Part shown: piece after piece, positions 54,275-63,978 of the stretch
How positions within the stretch are numbered: the first letter of the stretch is position 1
Layout of the letters: each line of letters begins with the position of its first letter
Origin: Metaphire vulgaris
Taxonomy: Eukaryota > Annelida > Clitellata > Crassiclitellata > Megascolecidae
DNA: 64,000 nt
Reading direction: 5' to 3'
NCBI GenBank assembly: GCA_018105865.1
Contig: CM030851.1
Span: 7,927,828 to 7,991,827, forward strand
Position numbers and translations under genes: made by a program
Notes under the pieces: generated by a model
Seen by the model: only the letters and a program-made list of their open reading frames with translations
Told to the model about the DNA's origin: nothing
The model's database searches: none

Positions 54275-54950
54275 GTCTACAAGACCCCCGTATCAGAAAT
54301 TTATGTAGCTATTTAGCCATTGTAGCAGTAAGTTTTAAGTGTCTGTATTTTGTAATTCGCCAGAACATTTTTCAGAAGATTTATTTTATTTAAGATAAAT
54401 TATTGAACACCGCTCTCTGTTTGATGTGTCCCCGTTTTAGTCTGTGACTTTGAAATGTTGCACTCTGGATATGTGATGGACGAGGTGAGGATGGGGGCTG
54501 GGAGGGGAGACAAATTTGATGGGGTTGAGGTGGGTTAGGTGCAAAATATTGTATTGTCATTTTCTAATTCAAAACTTCAAGTGAGTCTTGAAAATATACA
54601 CTGTGGCTTGACTTTCTTGACTTTCCATTTATGTTGTTTATTTTCTCACAGAGCAATATGGAGTCCAGCAAATGAGGTTTACAGTTATTAGAACCCTCGG
54701 TGTCATAAAGTTCCAAATGTGTAATAAGATTTTAAAAAATTGTTGACCTCAACCAGTGAGAGGGGTTTATGGTAAAGAATTTTCCCATCTCGTCTCTTGC
54801 TGCCTTGCTCCGTTTCCCTTGCTGACCGATTTCCCTGGTTCCCTGATCTTTTTTGCACATGGACTTAGAGCATCGTTGTTTTAAAGCCTTTGTGTATTAG
54901 AACTGGTGCTATTAAAACACATTATTATGAATCTTAAAGTGACTGGTTTA
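54275..54950 (+). terminator. GAB 3' UTR with ATTAAA signal
   Basis: AT-rich sequence after the stop codon. ATTAAA at 54911-54916 is the best candidate polyadenylation hexamer. No AATAAA occurs before the MITE-rich sequence beyond 55.1 kb. Confidence 0.45.
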
Positions 54951-55129
54951 CTGTTGGAGTTTTTAAGAACATTTTATAGAAATGTTAGAAAAAAAACTTG
55001 TCCAAACATTATTTTCACTGTGCAGCTGTGTTTTGGTTCTGTAATTTCACTTGTTAATTTTTGCAGTTCTTGTGTATAATTGTAATTTTATTTATGACTA
55101 GCTTTATGAATTATGACAGTGATTCCCAG

Positions 55130-55445
55130 AGCTTTTTTCAGTGGGAACGCATGGGAACGACATTACCACACCTTTTTTGCCAGATAATATATATAATTAT
55201 GGATACCGGTATGTAATAATGCATTTGGAAACGTACGGGTATGGCTTTCCCACACCTGTTTTTGTCGATGAGCAAAAAAGTCATCACCGCTTTTTGATGC
55301 TTGATGACTAATAAAGATCATCGCCACTAAAAAAATAAAGTGTCAAAACTTTATAGGGGCCCATCACTGCTGTGCCCAGGGGCCCGGAATTTCTCTCGAT
55401 GACGGCCCTGGAAATGAGTTTCCAAACCTTTTTCCTAGAAAAAAA
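55130..55445. mobile_element. MITE debris with the recurrent A-rich motif
   Basis: Contains CGATGAGCAAAAAAGTCATC at 55265 and CCGGAATTTCTCTCGATGAC near 55390, like the right ends of the CAGGCCC element family. Edges are not resolved. Confidence 0.5.
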
Positions 55446-55607
55446 GCACTGGTGATTTCTAGTATTGTTACTTTTATAACTGAAACTCAATCTACTGTCT
55501 CCAAATGTCAAGTTGTAATTACTGATCAGTTGAATCAGAGAATGAATTTGTATTTTGAATTTTGCTCTTAACTTCTGTATTGAGGTTTTTGTGTTGACAC
55601 TCAATAT

Positions 55608-55825
55608 CATTGGCATAGCCATGTGCACCCCTCCCCCCATTCGGGCTGGGACCGGTCGTGGGATTTGTGCAAAACCAATGAGTGGTTTGGGGATGGGGAG
55701 GTGTAGGTAGTAGAAGTTCAATGCGTTTGCGCTTGAGATGACAATGTTTTTACTTGTCAATACTTTTTTAACCTGAAAACGTCGACGTGCCCCCTCCCAA
55801 CTCCGGAATCCTGGCTACGCCACTG
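55608..55825. mobile_element. hAT MITE, CAGTGGCGTAGCC family
   Basis: A 218-bp element begins CATTGGCATAGCCATGTG and ends CCTGGCTACGCCACTG. Flanks CTCAATAT and CTCTATAT match at 7 of 8. It shares GGACCGGTCGTGGGATTTG and the AAAACGTCGA block with 63378-63596 in inverse order. Confidence 0.87.
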
Positions 55826-55829
55826 CTCT

Positions 55830-56400
55830 ATATTCATAAAAAACACAGAATTTCTGTGAGTAGTAGTAAACTGTGTGATTCTAAAGACATACAGTACTAG
55901 TTAGAGATTTAATAGAAATCTTTGTTGTACATTTGCTTTGATTTTATTGTAATTTCTGTTTTTAGCAAGAAACTTTTTCACACTATTCAGTGTTTGTCTA
56001 ATCTGGTGACTCTTGGACGTTTAAACAACATAAATCTCTTGCTGCATGGTGTAGATATCGGCCTCATTGGACGCAGTTTGGAAAACTGGAAGGATATTTA
56101 GCACTGCAAAAACCTGCAAATATTGTCAAAGCCAGGGCGCAGGGTGGACAGTGTTTCGATGTAAAGGGTGCGACTCCTAAAGGGTTACGAGCTTGTGACT
56201 TACGGGGTTATTGTTTTGAATGTGACTGTTACACTCTACTTATGGACATGCTGGTGTCTAATGATTGTTTTAATTGTACACATATTTTCAGAACAATCCT
56301 GTTTGTCATTTTAAAGGTAATTATTAATAATTATAGTTGACTAGAGCAACATAGCTGATATATTTATTACAGAGTGTTGTGTTGAAATACAGTACTTTGT
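55830..56400. other. Unassigned intergenic sequence
   Basis: No gene or element edge was recognised. Confidence 0.4.
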
Positions 56401-56409
56401 CAGCAGTTT

Positions 56410-56555
56410 TACCCACTTGCTTAAACTGGCGTAAACTTTGGTGAAAAAGCGAGGGAGCCCGACACCCATACCTTCCCCCTTTCCCAACAGTAGCCTTTCA
56501 AAAAGTGGGGGGGGGGGCTCGAGCTTAGTGGCCTACTAGGAGTTTATGCCTATGC
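56410..56555. mobile_element. Short hAT-like MITE, GTAAAC family
   Basis: GGCGTAAACTTTGGTGAAAA on the left, TTTCAAAAAGTGGGGG inside and an inverted AGGAGTTTATGCC on the right match the 30788-30902 family in inverse orientation. Confidence 0.65.
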
Positions 56556-56788
56556 TTGTTTAGTTACAGTAGTTCACATGTTAGACGTTCAAAGCCCGGA
56601 AGACTGACTACATAACGTGGACTACTGGTACATTGTCTCGAATCGACAAGGTGGTTTGGGAAAGGGTCGTGGGCCCCCCAACACTATCTTGCCTCAAAAT
56701 TTAGAGTAAGAAACTAGTGACAGATTCAAATCTTGAGTGTTGGCACCATTTTGCAGACTGACGACTTGCAGGCAATCGCCCCACCCTC

Positions 56789-56967
56789 CAGTGGGGGGGG
56801 GGGTCCAGGGGGGCCCGTGCCCCTATTAAGTGCCTGCCCCCCTGTGGTCCCCTGTTGGGACCTATACTTAATGCTACATACATTAAACAACAAATGGTTG
56901 GCCCCCATGATTAGAAGTTGCCACCCCAACGCCCCCCCCCACTTGCCAAATCCAGGAGCCGCCACTG
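56789..56967. mobile_element. hAT MITE (CAGTGGCGGCTCC family), perfect 8-bp duplication
   Basis: A 179-bp element begins CAGTGG followed by a G run and ends CAGGAGCCGCCACTG. Exact CCACCCTC lies on both sides (56781-56788 and 56968-56975). The interior matches the outer layer of 57971-59100. Confidence 0.93.
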
Positions 56968-57059
56968 CCACCCTCCCTTGTCTCAATAAAAATTTTTCGC
57001 TTTGGTTTTGCACGAATTGCATAGCTAGTGTAGGCCCATATAGGAACTGTTCCTAGATG

Positions 57060-57252
57060 CAGGGGCGTCATTGGGGGGGGGGGAGGAAATGAAAAAATAA
57101 TGTATAATGGATTAAATAAATAAACGTGAAATGTGGGGGCAGGAAATGAAGAAATAATGGATTAAATAAATAACTTGAAATTTACCGCAAAATATATAAA
57201 ATTGGCCCAAAAATTATCTCGCCCTCAAGAAAAGTGCGAAATGACTCTACTG
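57060..57252. mobile_element. hAT MITE, CAGGGGCGTCATT termini, perfect 8-bp duplication
   Basis: A 193-bp element begins CAGGGGCGTCATTGGGG and ends AAATGACTCTACTG. Exact CCTAGATG lies on both sides (57052-57059 and 57253-57260). It contains a direct duplication of about 45 bp (GGAAATGAAGAAATAATGGA in the second copy). Confidence 0.92.
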
Positions 57253-57371
57253 CCTAGATGGGGCAGTACCTACCGGTAATCGTGCCTGTGTTGTTGCTCC
57301 GTCTCCTCCACACGAGTGAAACCGCCGGCGGAAATAAGGACTCGCGGACTTGTCTGTAGGTATTCGAAGAG

Positions 57372-57565
57372 CAGTGTTTATTCTAGGCCTTCTCTGAGGG
57401 AGGAATTTCCTCCCCAAAGTTTTAAAATCCCCCCCAATTTTTATTTGTTGCTTGGGGGAATGGATTCAATGGAAATTTTCCCCCAAAAGTGTGGAGACTC
57501 AGACCTTGTCCCTCAAACATTTCAAAATCCCCCCGCCAATGTCAAGGTGGCTAGAATAAACACTG
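57372..57565. mobile_element. hAT MITE, CAGTGTTTATTC termini
   Basis: A 194-bp element begins CAGTGTTTATTCTAGGCC and ends GGCTAGAATAAACACTG. Flanks TTCGAAGA are present on both sides with one extra G at the left boundary. Sibling of 29608-29776. Confidence 0.9.
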
Positions 57566-57599
57566 TTCGAAGACGCATCTATAGGCTAACTAAATTTTT

Positions 57600-57960
57600 G
57601 CTTTGTAGCGTCAAAATTAATGTTGGGCAGGTACAGTACAAAAATTAATTAGCTGTAGCGTTAGGAACGGCCTGACACGAAGCAGTCTGCAACTCTGCAT
57701 AATGCTAGACCAGTAATTAAAATTAATTGTCATACTGTATAACTATAAGCGTAGTTGGAAGACAATTGCACTGTAGATCTAATGTGCTCTGGAAGTTTGC
57801 CGACAAATTTTTCTAGATAGATTTATGGTGATAATTTTCTGTTTTGTGTTTACAAAGGATCACAGACGTGTGGTAACCAGCTACAGTTATCAACTTCTAT
57901 GGCGCCACTATCATAATGCCTAAGTCATGCTGATGTTTTATGATAAGGCTTTTGGCCACC
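57600..57960. other. Unassigned, with a LINE 3' end
   Basis: CAACTTCTATGGCGCCACTA at about 57893 is the inverted L2/CR1-like 3' end seen at 43490 and 45400. Otherwise nothing was recognised. Confidence 0.45.
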
Positions 57961-58104
57961 ATAGGCCTACCAGTGGCGGCTCCACCGGGGGGGGGCGTGC
58001 CCCCTATTGAGTGCCTGGGCCCCCAGTGGCCCTCCTGTTGGGACCCTATACTTAATGCCACATACATTAAACAACAAATGGTTGGCCCCCATGATTAGAA
58101 GTTG

Positions 58105-59048
58105 CAGTGTTGTATGAAGTACTGAGTTTGAGTACTCAAGTAAAAGTACAAGTATTATGTCATTTTTTTACTTAAGTAAAAGTAAAAAGTACCTATAAAA
58201 ATAGTTACTCAAGTAAAAGTAAAAAAGTACTCCTCAAAAAGTTACTTTTTAAGTAAAAAGTACCGTGACAGACGGAATCATCAACAACTCCACATTATCA
58301 TGCTAAATCACATTTTTATTACTACTTTTAAGCAATATGCAGAAGCCTCAGCAGTCAACACGTACACATTTACACCTTTACACCATTCACTGCATTAGCA
58401 CAAATGCTGGTTTCACAAAGCCGTAGCTAGGGGGCAGGGTCAAGCTGTCCCGGGCGCCGTCCTCGAAGGCGCAATTTGCACACTAAGTCCTTAATTTTTC
58501 ATACCACTTTCCTCCGGCGTGAAAATAATGTTGATAAGTAAAAAAAGGTCATCGCCGGTTTTCAGACTGTCACAGGTTAAAAATTTGTATGTTGTACGTT
58601 GCCGTGAAAACTCGGGTAAGCAAAAAAAGGCCATCACCGGAATTTAGGGGCGCAGAATTTATACCTTGCCCCGGGCGCCGACTGCTCTAACTGCGGCTCT
58701 GTGATTGCATGTAGATATAAGAAAGATCAAGTTTTCAAACAATCTGTCAGTCATGCGTGTACGTTTGTTGGTCATTGTCAACCCTGTACGACTAAACACG
58801 GGAGGTTGTGAAGAATTAACAGATACTCCAGTAAATGTATCGAAATTTGGCGATGAGAAATTTTACTTGTAACGAAACGTGAAAGACATAATGTAACGAA
58901 GTAAAAGTACTAATATTTGAATAAAAACTTACTTCGTTACAAGTAAAAAGTACTGGGTAAGTTGTGTACTTCGTTACAGTACGAAGTACTCAGAATTGTA
59001 CTTAAGTAATGTAACGCGTTACTTTTACTTCGTTACCGCGCAACACTG
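58105..59048. mobile_element. Middle hAT element of the nest, CAGTGTTG termini
   Basis: A 944-bp element begins CAGTGTTGTATGAAGTACTG and ends TTACCGCGCAACACTG. Flanks AGAAGTTG (58097-58104) and AAAAGTTG (59049-59056) match at 7 of 8 and both derive from the host MITE. AAGTAAAAGTA and GTAACGAAGTA repeats fill the subterminal regions, a design known from widespread hAT families. No transposase frame is visible. Confidence 0.92.
58416..58701. mobile_element. Innermost hAT-like MITE of the nest
   Basis: A 286-bp element begins CAAAGCCGTAGCTAGGGG and ends CTAACTGCGGCTCTG. Flanks TGGTTTCA and TGATTGCA match at 6 of 8. It holds two copies of the recurrent motif (TAAAAAAAGGTCATCGCCGG and GCAAAAAAAGGCCATCACCGG, each shown approximately). 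Confidence 0.8.
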
Positions 59049-59109
59049 AAAAGTTGCCACCCCAACGGCCCCCACTTGCCAAATCCTGGAGCCACCACTG
59101 AGGCCTACT

Positions 59110-59735
59110 GGGAAACAACTAGCGCCAAGCAGTTGGAGCAACAAATGAACTAACAATAAAGGAGTGGTTTCAGGTTGAGGGATACATATTATCTTAACAT
59201 AATTGAGTTTACTGTAGGCTATAGGCCTAAGATTAACAGTTTATATTAGTTTAAAAAATGAACTCGGAAATGAACGCTTATTGATTTGGCCTATTGTTGC
59301 TCAATAGTGGAGTCAGAATGGCTGTCGAACGAGGCTCAGGCCTACGTGTTCACATCAGGGAGTTTTGGTTACAACTCTCACTATGACTAATATTAATCTG
59401 GACTCGCTGGAGCAGAGGTTCCCAAGCCACGGCCCGCGGGTTACTGTCTGGAATTTCTACTGTTTGATTTTGCCCTACCAAACAGGAAGCGATGCGTTAT
59501 CCGGCTGGGTAGCCTTAAGACACGCTTTACGCTTATATGGAGGAAATTTCTGATGCGATAAGGGTCTCAAGGACGACAGCGAGAAAATCTGCAGGTGGAA
59601 TTTATTCATGTGATTAGTGAAAGAGAAAAAAAATTGAAAATTACGTTTGTGAAAGGCAGATCCTTAGAGGCTTAGACAATCTAATGTCGTGGAGTAACAC
59701 TAATTATATAATTTGACCGACACACTTTTTGCGTG
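59110..59735. other. Unassigned, with one hAT-like terminus
   Basis: CAGAGGTTCCCAAGCCACGG at 59414 is a typical hAT left end. No matching right end was found. The last 80 bp belong to the duplication with 60199-60270. Confidence 0.45.
59573..59650. repeat. Left copy of a dispersed direct repeat
   Basis: GACAGCGAGAAAATCTGCAG through GTGATTAGTGAAAGAGAAAA recurs at 60199-60270 in the same orientation with about 90 percent identity by eye. Confidence 0.85.
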
Positions 59736-59743
59736 TGTAGTAA

Positions 59744-59860
59744 CAGTGGCGTAGCCAGGATTTCAGGAAGGGCAAGAGGTTGGTTTTGATCGTAGTAACC
59801 AACTTCGAAAATTTTGACAAGCAAAAAAAGAAAAAAGGTCGTTGTCACCTTATACACCTT
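59744..59860. mobile_element. MITE fragment, CAGTGGCGTAGCC family
   Basis: Begins CAGTGGCGTAGCCAGGATTT and includes GACAAGCAAAAAAAG with an internal duplication of the motif's A run. The right end is not identified. Confidence 0.6.
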
Positions 59861-59942
59861 TACATTCTATAGTACAATTTTGTTTTGGGTCGGCAAGCAG
59901 TCAAGGGGGTTTGACCTCAAAACTAAAATAAACTAAAAATGC

Positions 59943-59978
<36 letters not shown>

Positions 59979-60032
59979 TGATTTTAAGTGGTTTAGGAGG
60001 CCAAGTAAGCCTGTGTGAAAACACATAGAAAC
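59943..60032 (-). repeat. AAT run with attached dispersed repeat
   Basis: 36 bp of AAT, then GTGATTTTAAGTGGTTTAGG and AAGTAAGCCTGTGTGAAAAC, as at 34771. Confidence 0.75.
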
Positions 60033-60198
60033 ACTGCATAGAAACACAAATACAATGTTTTCATCGGCAGCCAAGGGGGAGTTAACCCCCAAATCCCCTT
60101 GGTTACCATATTGTATAGTAAAACGATGACAATTAAATTTTTGGATAAGGTTGTGCTATACGATACTACGTATTTGGAGAGAGCTACGACAGCGATAG

Positions 60199-60270
60199 AC
60201 GACAGCGAGAAAATCTGCAGATGAAATTTATTCATGTGATTAGTGAAAGAGAAAAATATCGAAAATTATT
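60199..60270. repeat. Right copy of a dispersed direct repeat
   Basis: Partner of 59573-59650. The 550 bp between the copies holds the MITE fragment and the AAT-tailed repeat. Confidence 0.85.
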
Positions 60271-60304
60271 TTACACCATTTTACATTTAGTGTTGTTATG
60301 GTAA

Positions 60305-60733
60305 GGGGCTGTCCATTAATTACGTCAACAAAATAGGTGGAAGTGGGTCTGAAAAAGTTTGACAGTTGCTGACAGAGGGCGGGGGTCAAGAGAAGTTGAT
60401 GTCAGTCAACAATTTCATTTTTACAAATGATAAAAAATTGGAAATTTCATGGAATACTATTTATTACAACGGAAAAAAACTGACAAGCAAAAAAGGTCAT
60501 CACCACCACATTATGACGCCTGATGAACAAAAGAAAGGGAAAAAGGTCTCGTCGCTGCAAAAATAATAACCTTCAAAACTTTTAGGGAGATCCGACACTG
60601 ATCTTAGCTGGGGGAGGAGGGGTCAAAAGTTTTAAACATAATTATAGGGAGGTCACTGAAAGTTGACAGTTGTTGACAATGGGTGAGGGTCAAAATTGCC
60701 CAAAAATTGTTGACATAATTAATGAACAGCCTC
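60305..60733. mobile_element. Harbinger-like MITE with TAA target site
   Basis: A 429-bp element begins GGGGCTGTCCATTAATTACG and ends ATTAATGAACAGCCTC. TAA lies on each side, the 3-bp pattern typical of PIF/Harbinger elements. The interior includes GACAAGCAAAAAAGGTCATC and a second GAACAAAAG...GGTCTCGTCGC copy of the recurrent motif. Confidence 0.75.
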
Positions 60734-60939
60734 TAACCATTGTCGAGATGTCTAAAGACTAAAGAGTAAGGATATCACAACACATGCGCGCACACGCGCA
60801 CTGTACATGTATGGTGTAAAATGGTGGAAAACTAGCTTCACTTTCAAATAACATAGACTCTATCTAGCGACAATCTATGTCTAAGTTAATAACCTCAGCA
60901 GAAAAAATCTCGTCGAAATCTCTCTCTCGTTCAAGTCTT

Positions 60940-61620
60940 CAAGGCAATAAATAACGAGATAAAACAAGAGAAAGAGAGTTTGATAAATGTTCGGAGCGCG
61001 GCATCGTTCGTCGTATTACTCCTACATCCGTCTGTTTTAGCTGACTAAAGGGACTCGAATCGTCGCGTGACGAACGACGGCGGAGGAGGGTCGTGTTGCA
61101 GAAGGGTCGCGCAGGAAATCCGACCAAATAATCGCCGCTGGTCGTATACAGTTGAATCATGGTTGCGTCGGGTCGATCTCATCCAGGCGTAATTCAAGGC
61201 TCCAGAAGGCCGCAAACAACCCGACTTCTTTTTCCGACCGTCGGAGGCCACCGGGCTGCCTGTAATCAAACGAAAACATACCTCTCCGATCGAATACATA
61301 ACGATCGCTCCATTGTTATAAGCAATAATGACGCCAGAATTCGTGTTTCGATGCCGGGCGCGACTCGCGGCTCGAGACGTAGGCCCTATCCGTCAAAATT
61401 ACGTTCGCCGTCTTCGTAGAGACTTCCGTCGGCTCATATTTCATCAGAATCTTCGCCCGACTTCGTGTGCGCGGACCGTCAAAAAAGCACAGTACAAACT
61501 TACATACAGCCGCCAGGCAGCGCAAAAGATAGGCATATAGCTCTTATTTTAGAAGATAATCGTCCGATATAGACGACCGCACGTACGAATAAACAACGAA
61601 TTCATTTTCGATTATGGCGA
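60940..61620. other. CpG-rich region, possible promoter or first exon
   Basis: The sequence is richer in CG dinucleotides than its surroundings and free of recognised transposons. Frames of 65-86 codons exist on both strands (61045-61299, 61159-61419, 61316-61540), but I recognise none and see no strong splice context. It could be the 5' region of a gene outside the window. Confidence 0.35.
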
Positions 61621-61828
61621 TTTGTCTAAGTCCAATCGCGTCGTGAATCGAGAATAAGTTTTTATCTTATTAGTTCTTGCTTCTTGCACTGCAGCAGATG
61701 GTCCTATAGACGTAACTGGCGTAGCTATGGTCGGGACAGAGGGCACGAGGGCACGGAGGCCGGGCCCCTATTCTGGGTGGGAGAAGTCGAGGGATTTGCG
61801 CAAAATTGTTCATTTTGGTTATAAGTGG

Positions 61829-62260
61829 GGTGCCACAGGGTCCAATGTTGGGACCTCTATTGCCTTTAGTACATAGGTCTATCAATGGCATTGATGAAGA
61901 CATAAGATCGATGATTTAAAAACGTGCTGGTGACACAAAATTGTGTGGACAGAGTGGTAGTGAATCAGAGGCAAAGATTTTACAAGAGGACCTGCATTAA
62001 TTCTCTCAACGGTCAGAGGATTGACAAATGCTCTTCAATTCAGACGAATGCTCAGTGATGCATGTTGGGAAGAAGAAGAAGAAAGCGCATCATGAGTTTG
62101 AGCTACTTGGGAAAGGACTAAACGTCTAGAAGTTACAACCGAGGAGAAAGATTTAGGGGTCATCATCCATAGGAGTTTAAAACCACCTAGAGTCTAGACA
62201 ATGCGCTGAGGCAGTTAATTAAGAAGGCCAGCAGAATTCTAGTTATGATCAAACGAAATG
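61829..62260 (+). pseudogene. Non-LTR reverse-transcriptase fragment (Jockey/CR1 type)
   Basis: The plus strand reads ISGVPQGPMLGPLL, shortened from the raw reading with one variant codon, then a region ending in AGDTKLC (FADDTKL position) and WQMLFNSDECSVMHVGKKKK. A degraded LGVIIHRSLK segment follows. These are palm and thumb motifs of LINE ORF2. In-frame stops and the Asp-to-Gly change at the catalytic motif make it inactive. Its left edge abuts a MITE fragment. Confidence 0.82.
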
Positions 62261-62289
62261 TAGGCCTAGTGAGCAGAGGCCAAATATAG

Positions 62290-62712
62290 GACACGTTATA
62301 CATGTATATGTCGAACTCTAGATATAGCGGACTCTGGATATAGGGAACCATGGGCGCCCACACCGTAGGTCAAGAGGGGACACTCGCCCCCTATAAAATG
62401 CAAATACCAATATTTCACATTGAAATTTGAAAACCTTGCTAAAATATTGACCGTGACCATTGTGTTAAAATGTGTTTGCCTCTCCTGGAAAAATTTATGC
62501 GGCGTAACCATGACCATTGTGTTTTGCCCCTCCTAGAAAAAATTCCGTGGGCGCCTATGTAGCGAACTCTGGATATAACGGACTCTGAATCTAGCTGACT
62601 CTAGGTATAACGGACTTTAGATATAACTGACTCTGGATATAAAGGATTCTGGATACAACGGACTGTCTTGTCAGATGATCCGTAAAGAACGTTATAACGG
62701 GATTGTACTGTA
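62290..62712. mobile_element. pogo-like MITE with tandem 16-bp units, interrupted
   Basis: The right end, ACGTTATAACGGGATTGTACTG followed by TA (shown approximately), resembles pogo/Tigger-type termini. Inside are about eight copies of a 16-bp unit close to GACTCTGGATATAACG, at 62312-62340 and 62563-62662. The array is split by the element at 62349-62559. The left end is less clear. Confidence 0.65.
62349..62559. mobile_element. hAT MITE nested in the pogo-like array
   Basis: A 211-bp element begins CATGGGCGCCCACACC and ends CCGTGGGCGCCTATG. Flanks TAGGGAAC (62341-62348) and TAGCGAAC (62560-62567) match at 7 of 8. The interior has a direct duplication around GACCATTGTGTTAAAATGTG / GACCATTGTGTTTTGCCCC. 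Confidence 0.88.
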
Positions 62713-62840
62713 TTACTAGGTGCATCCATTATGCATTATTTTGTTTATTCCCTAAAATGGCACTGTGATAATAATCTATAATACATTAGCGTTGCCAAGA
62801 GGGACACAGGACCGGGCCCTCTATTCGTTCCTTGACCTGA

Positions 62841-63038
62841 CAAAGGCGGCGCTAGGGGGTGGGTACGCGGGTCCGGACCCACCCAGCCTCGGGCAGGAGC
62901 ACCCGAGCAAATCGTGCAAATCCGCGGATTTGCATAGAAATTTTGATTCGGGGGGAGGGGGGTAGTAGTCTGAGCCGGGTTCTGGCTGTGTAGCTTGCAT
63001 TAGACCCACCCAGCCAACAAAACTCAGCGCCGCCCCTG
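62841..63038. mobile_element. hAT MITE, CAGGGGCGGCGCT family
   Basis: A 198-bp inverse-oriented relative of 1588-1794, from CAAAGGCGGCGCTAGGGGG to ACTCAGCGCCGCCCCTG. CTTGACCT to the left and CTTGACCA to the right fit the duplication if 2 bp were gained at the left edge. Confidence 0.8.
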
Positions 63039-63044
63039 CTTGAC

Positions 63045-63365
63045 CATGTGTGAGATTCATGCAAAGCCGATAAGAAATATTATCGGGGGTGCTTAATTTG
63101 ATTATTGCCAATAAGTTGTCATTAAGTCTGCATAATTGCTCCGAAGCACAGCATTTGAATCCAGTATTAACCTAATAATATTTGCGGCTGGAACGGAGTG
63201 CTGGGGAGCACACGGAGCTTCCCACCCCCAACCCTCCCTAGTCGGATACGACCAAGTTCGCCTGTATTAATGATAGTTTCCCTCAATTTTAAGCTCTGGC
63301 TGCGCCACTGTTCTCCCGCATCAATTCAATCGCAAACGGGAACACGATAGTCGACGTACGCGTAT
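63045..63365. other. Unassigned, with MITE debris
   Basis: TCTGGCTGCGCCACTG at about 63296-63311 is the end of another CAGTGGCG-type element whose left edge was not found. Confidence 0.45.
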
Positions 63366-63377
63366 TTAACTATTGAT

Positions 63378-63596
63378 CAGTGGCGTAGCAAGGATTCCGG
63401 AATGGGGGGGGGGCACATCGACATTTTCGGGTTAAAACGTCTCCGACGAATAAAAAGGTCGTCCCAGAATTCTTTGCACGTTCGCGTATTCTCTTACGTC
63501 ATACTATTCCCCAAATTTCTCAACGGTTTAGCTCAAATCCCGCGACCGGTCCCAGTCAGAAGAGGGAGGGGGTGCGGCCCCGTGGCTACGCCAATG
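63378..63596. mobile_element. hAT MITE, CAGTGGCGTAGC family
   Basis: A 219-bp element begins CAGTGGCGTAGCAAGGATTC and ends CGTGGCTACGCCAATG. Flanks CTATTGAT and ATATCGAT match at 6 of 8. It contains GACGAATAAAAAGGTCGTCC, a diverged recurrent motif. Confidence 0.83.
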
Positions 63597-63599
63597 ATA

Positions 63600-63864
63600 T
63601 CGATCAACGTATCGAAGAGAATTCTATTGAATTTTTACCATAACTGCAGTCTGGAAATCCTCAGGATTATGAATTACGCGAATAAATAACTTCGTATCGA
63701 CGACCGGAGAGAGAGACAGGAGACGGATGAAAACGACAGCGAAATTAACGTAAAGCTTCGATCGCTGGTAAACTGCCCGTCTATACCGCTTGGCCACATC
63801 GGTTCCGCTCTCGAGTTTACGCTGGTAATCTGGATCTTCCGTTGCGATCATTCTTTACACATTT
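63600..63864. other. Unassigned, weak tRNA-like patch
   Basis: On the minus strand GATGTGGCCAAGCGG (about 63787-63801) resembles box A of Leu/Ser tRNAs. Only a poor box B (CGATCGAAGC) follows, so a tRNA gene is not called. Confidence 0.3.
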
Positions 63865-63865
63865 C

Positions 63866-63978
63866 ATCCCACTCTTCTTCTTCTTCTTCTTCTTCTTCTT
63901 CTTCTTCTTCTTCTTCTTCTTCTTCTTCCTTCTCTTCTTCCTTCTCTTCTTCCTCTTCTTCCTCTTCTTCTCTTCGCC
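63866..63978. repeat. CTT trinucleotide array
   Basis: About 110 bp of CTT/TCC units near the window edge. The Lys/Arg-rich minus-strand frame across it is an artefact. Confidence 0.95.

Larger units (their letters stand above)
57971..59100. mobile_element. Outer hAT MITE of a three-level nest, perfect 8-bp duplication
   Basis: The termini are CAGTGGCGGCTCCACC and CTGGAGCCACCACTG. Exact AGGCCTAC lies at 57963-57970 and 59101-59108. Once the inner elements are discounted, the host is about 180 bp, matching 56789-56967 in length and order of blocks. Confidence 0.95.

Noticed and set aside
61045..61540. Protein-coding exon in the CpG-rich stretch
   Set aside because: Several short frames compete on both strands and none shows a recognisable domain or strong splice sites.
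63770..63810. tRNA-Leu/Ser gene
   Set aside because: Good box A only. Box B and acceptor stem are not convincing.
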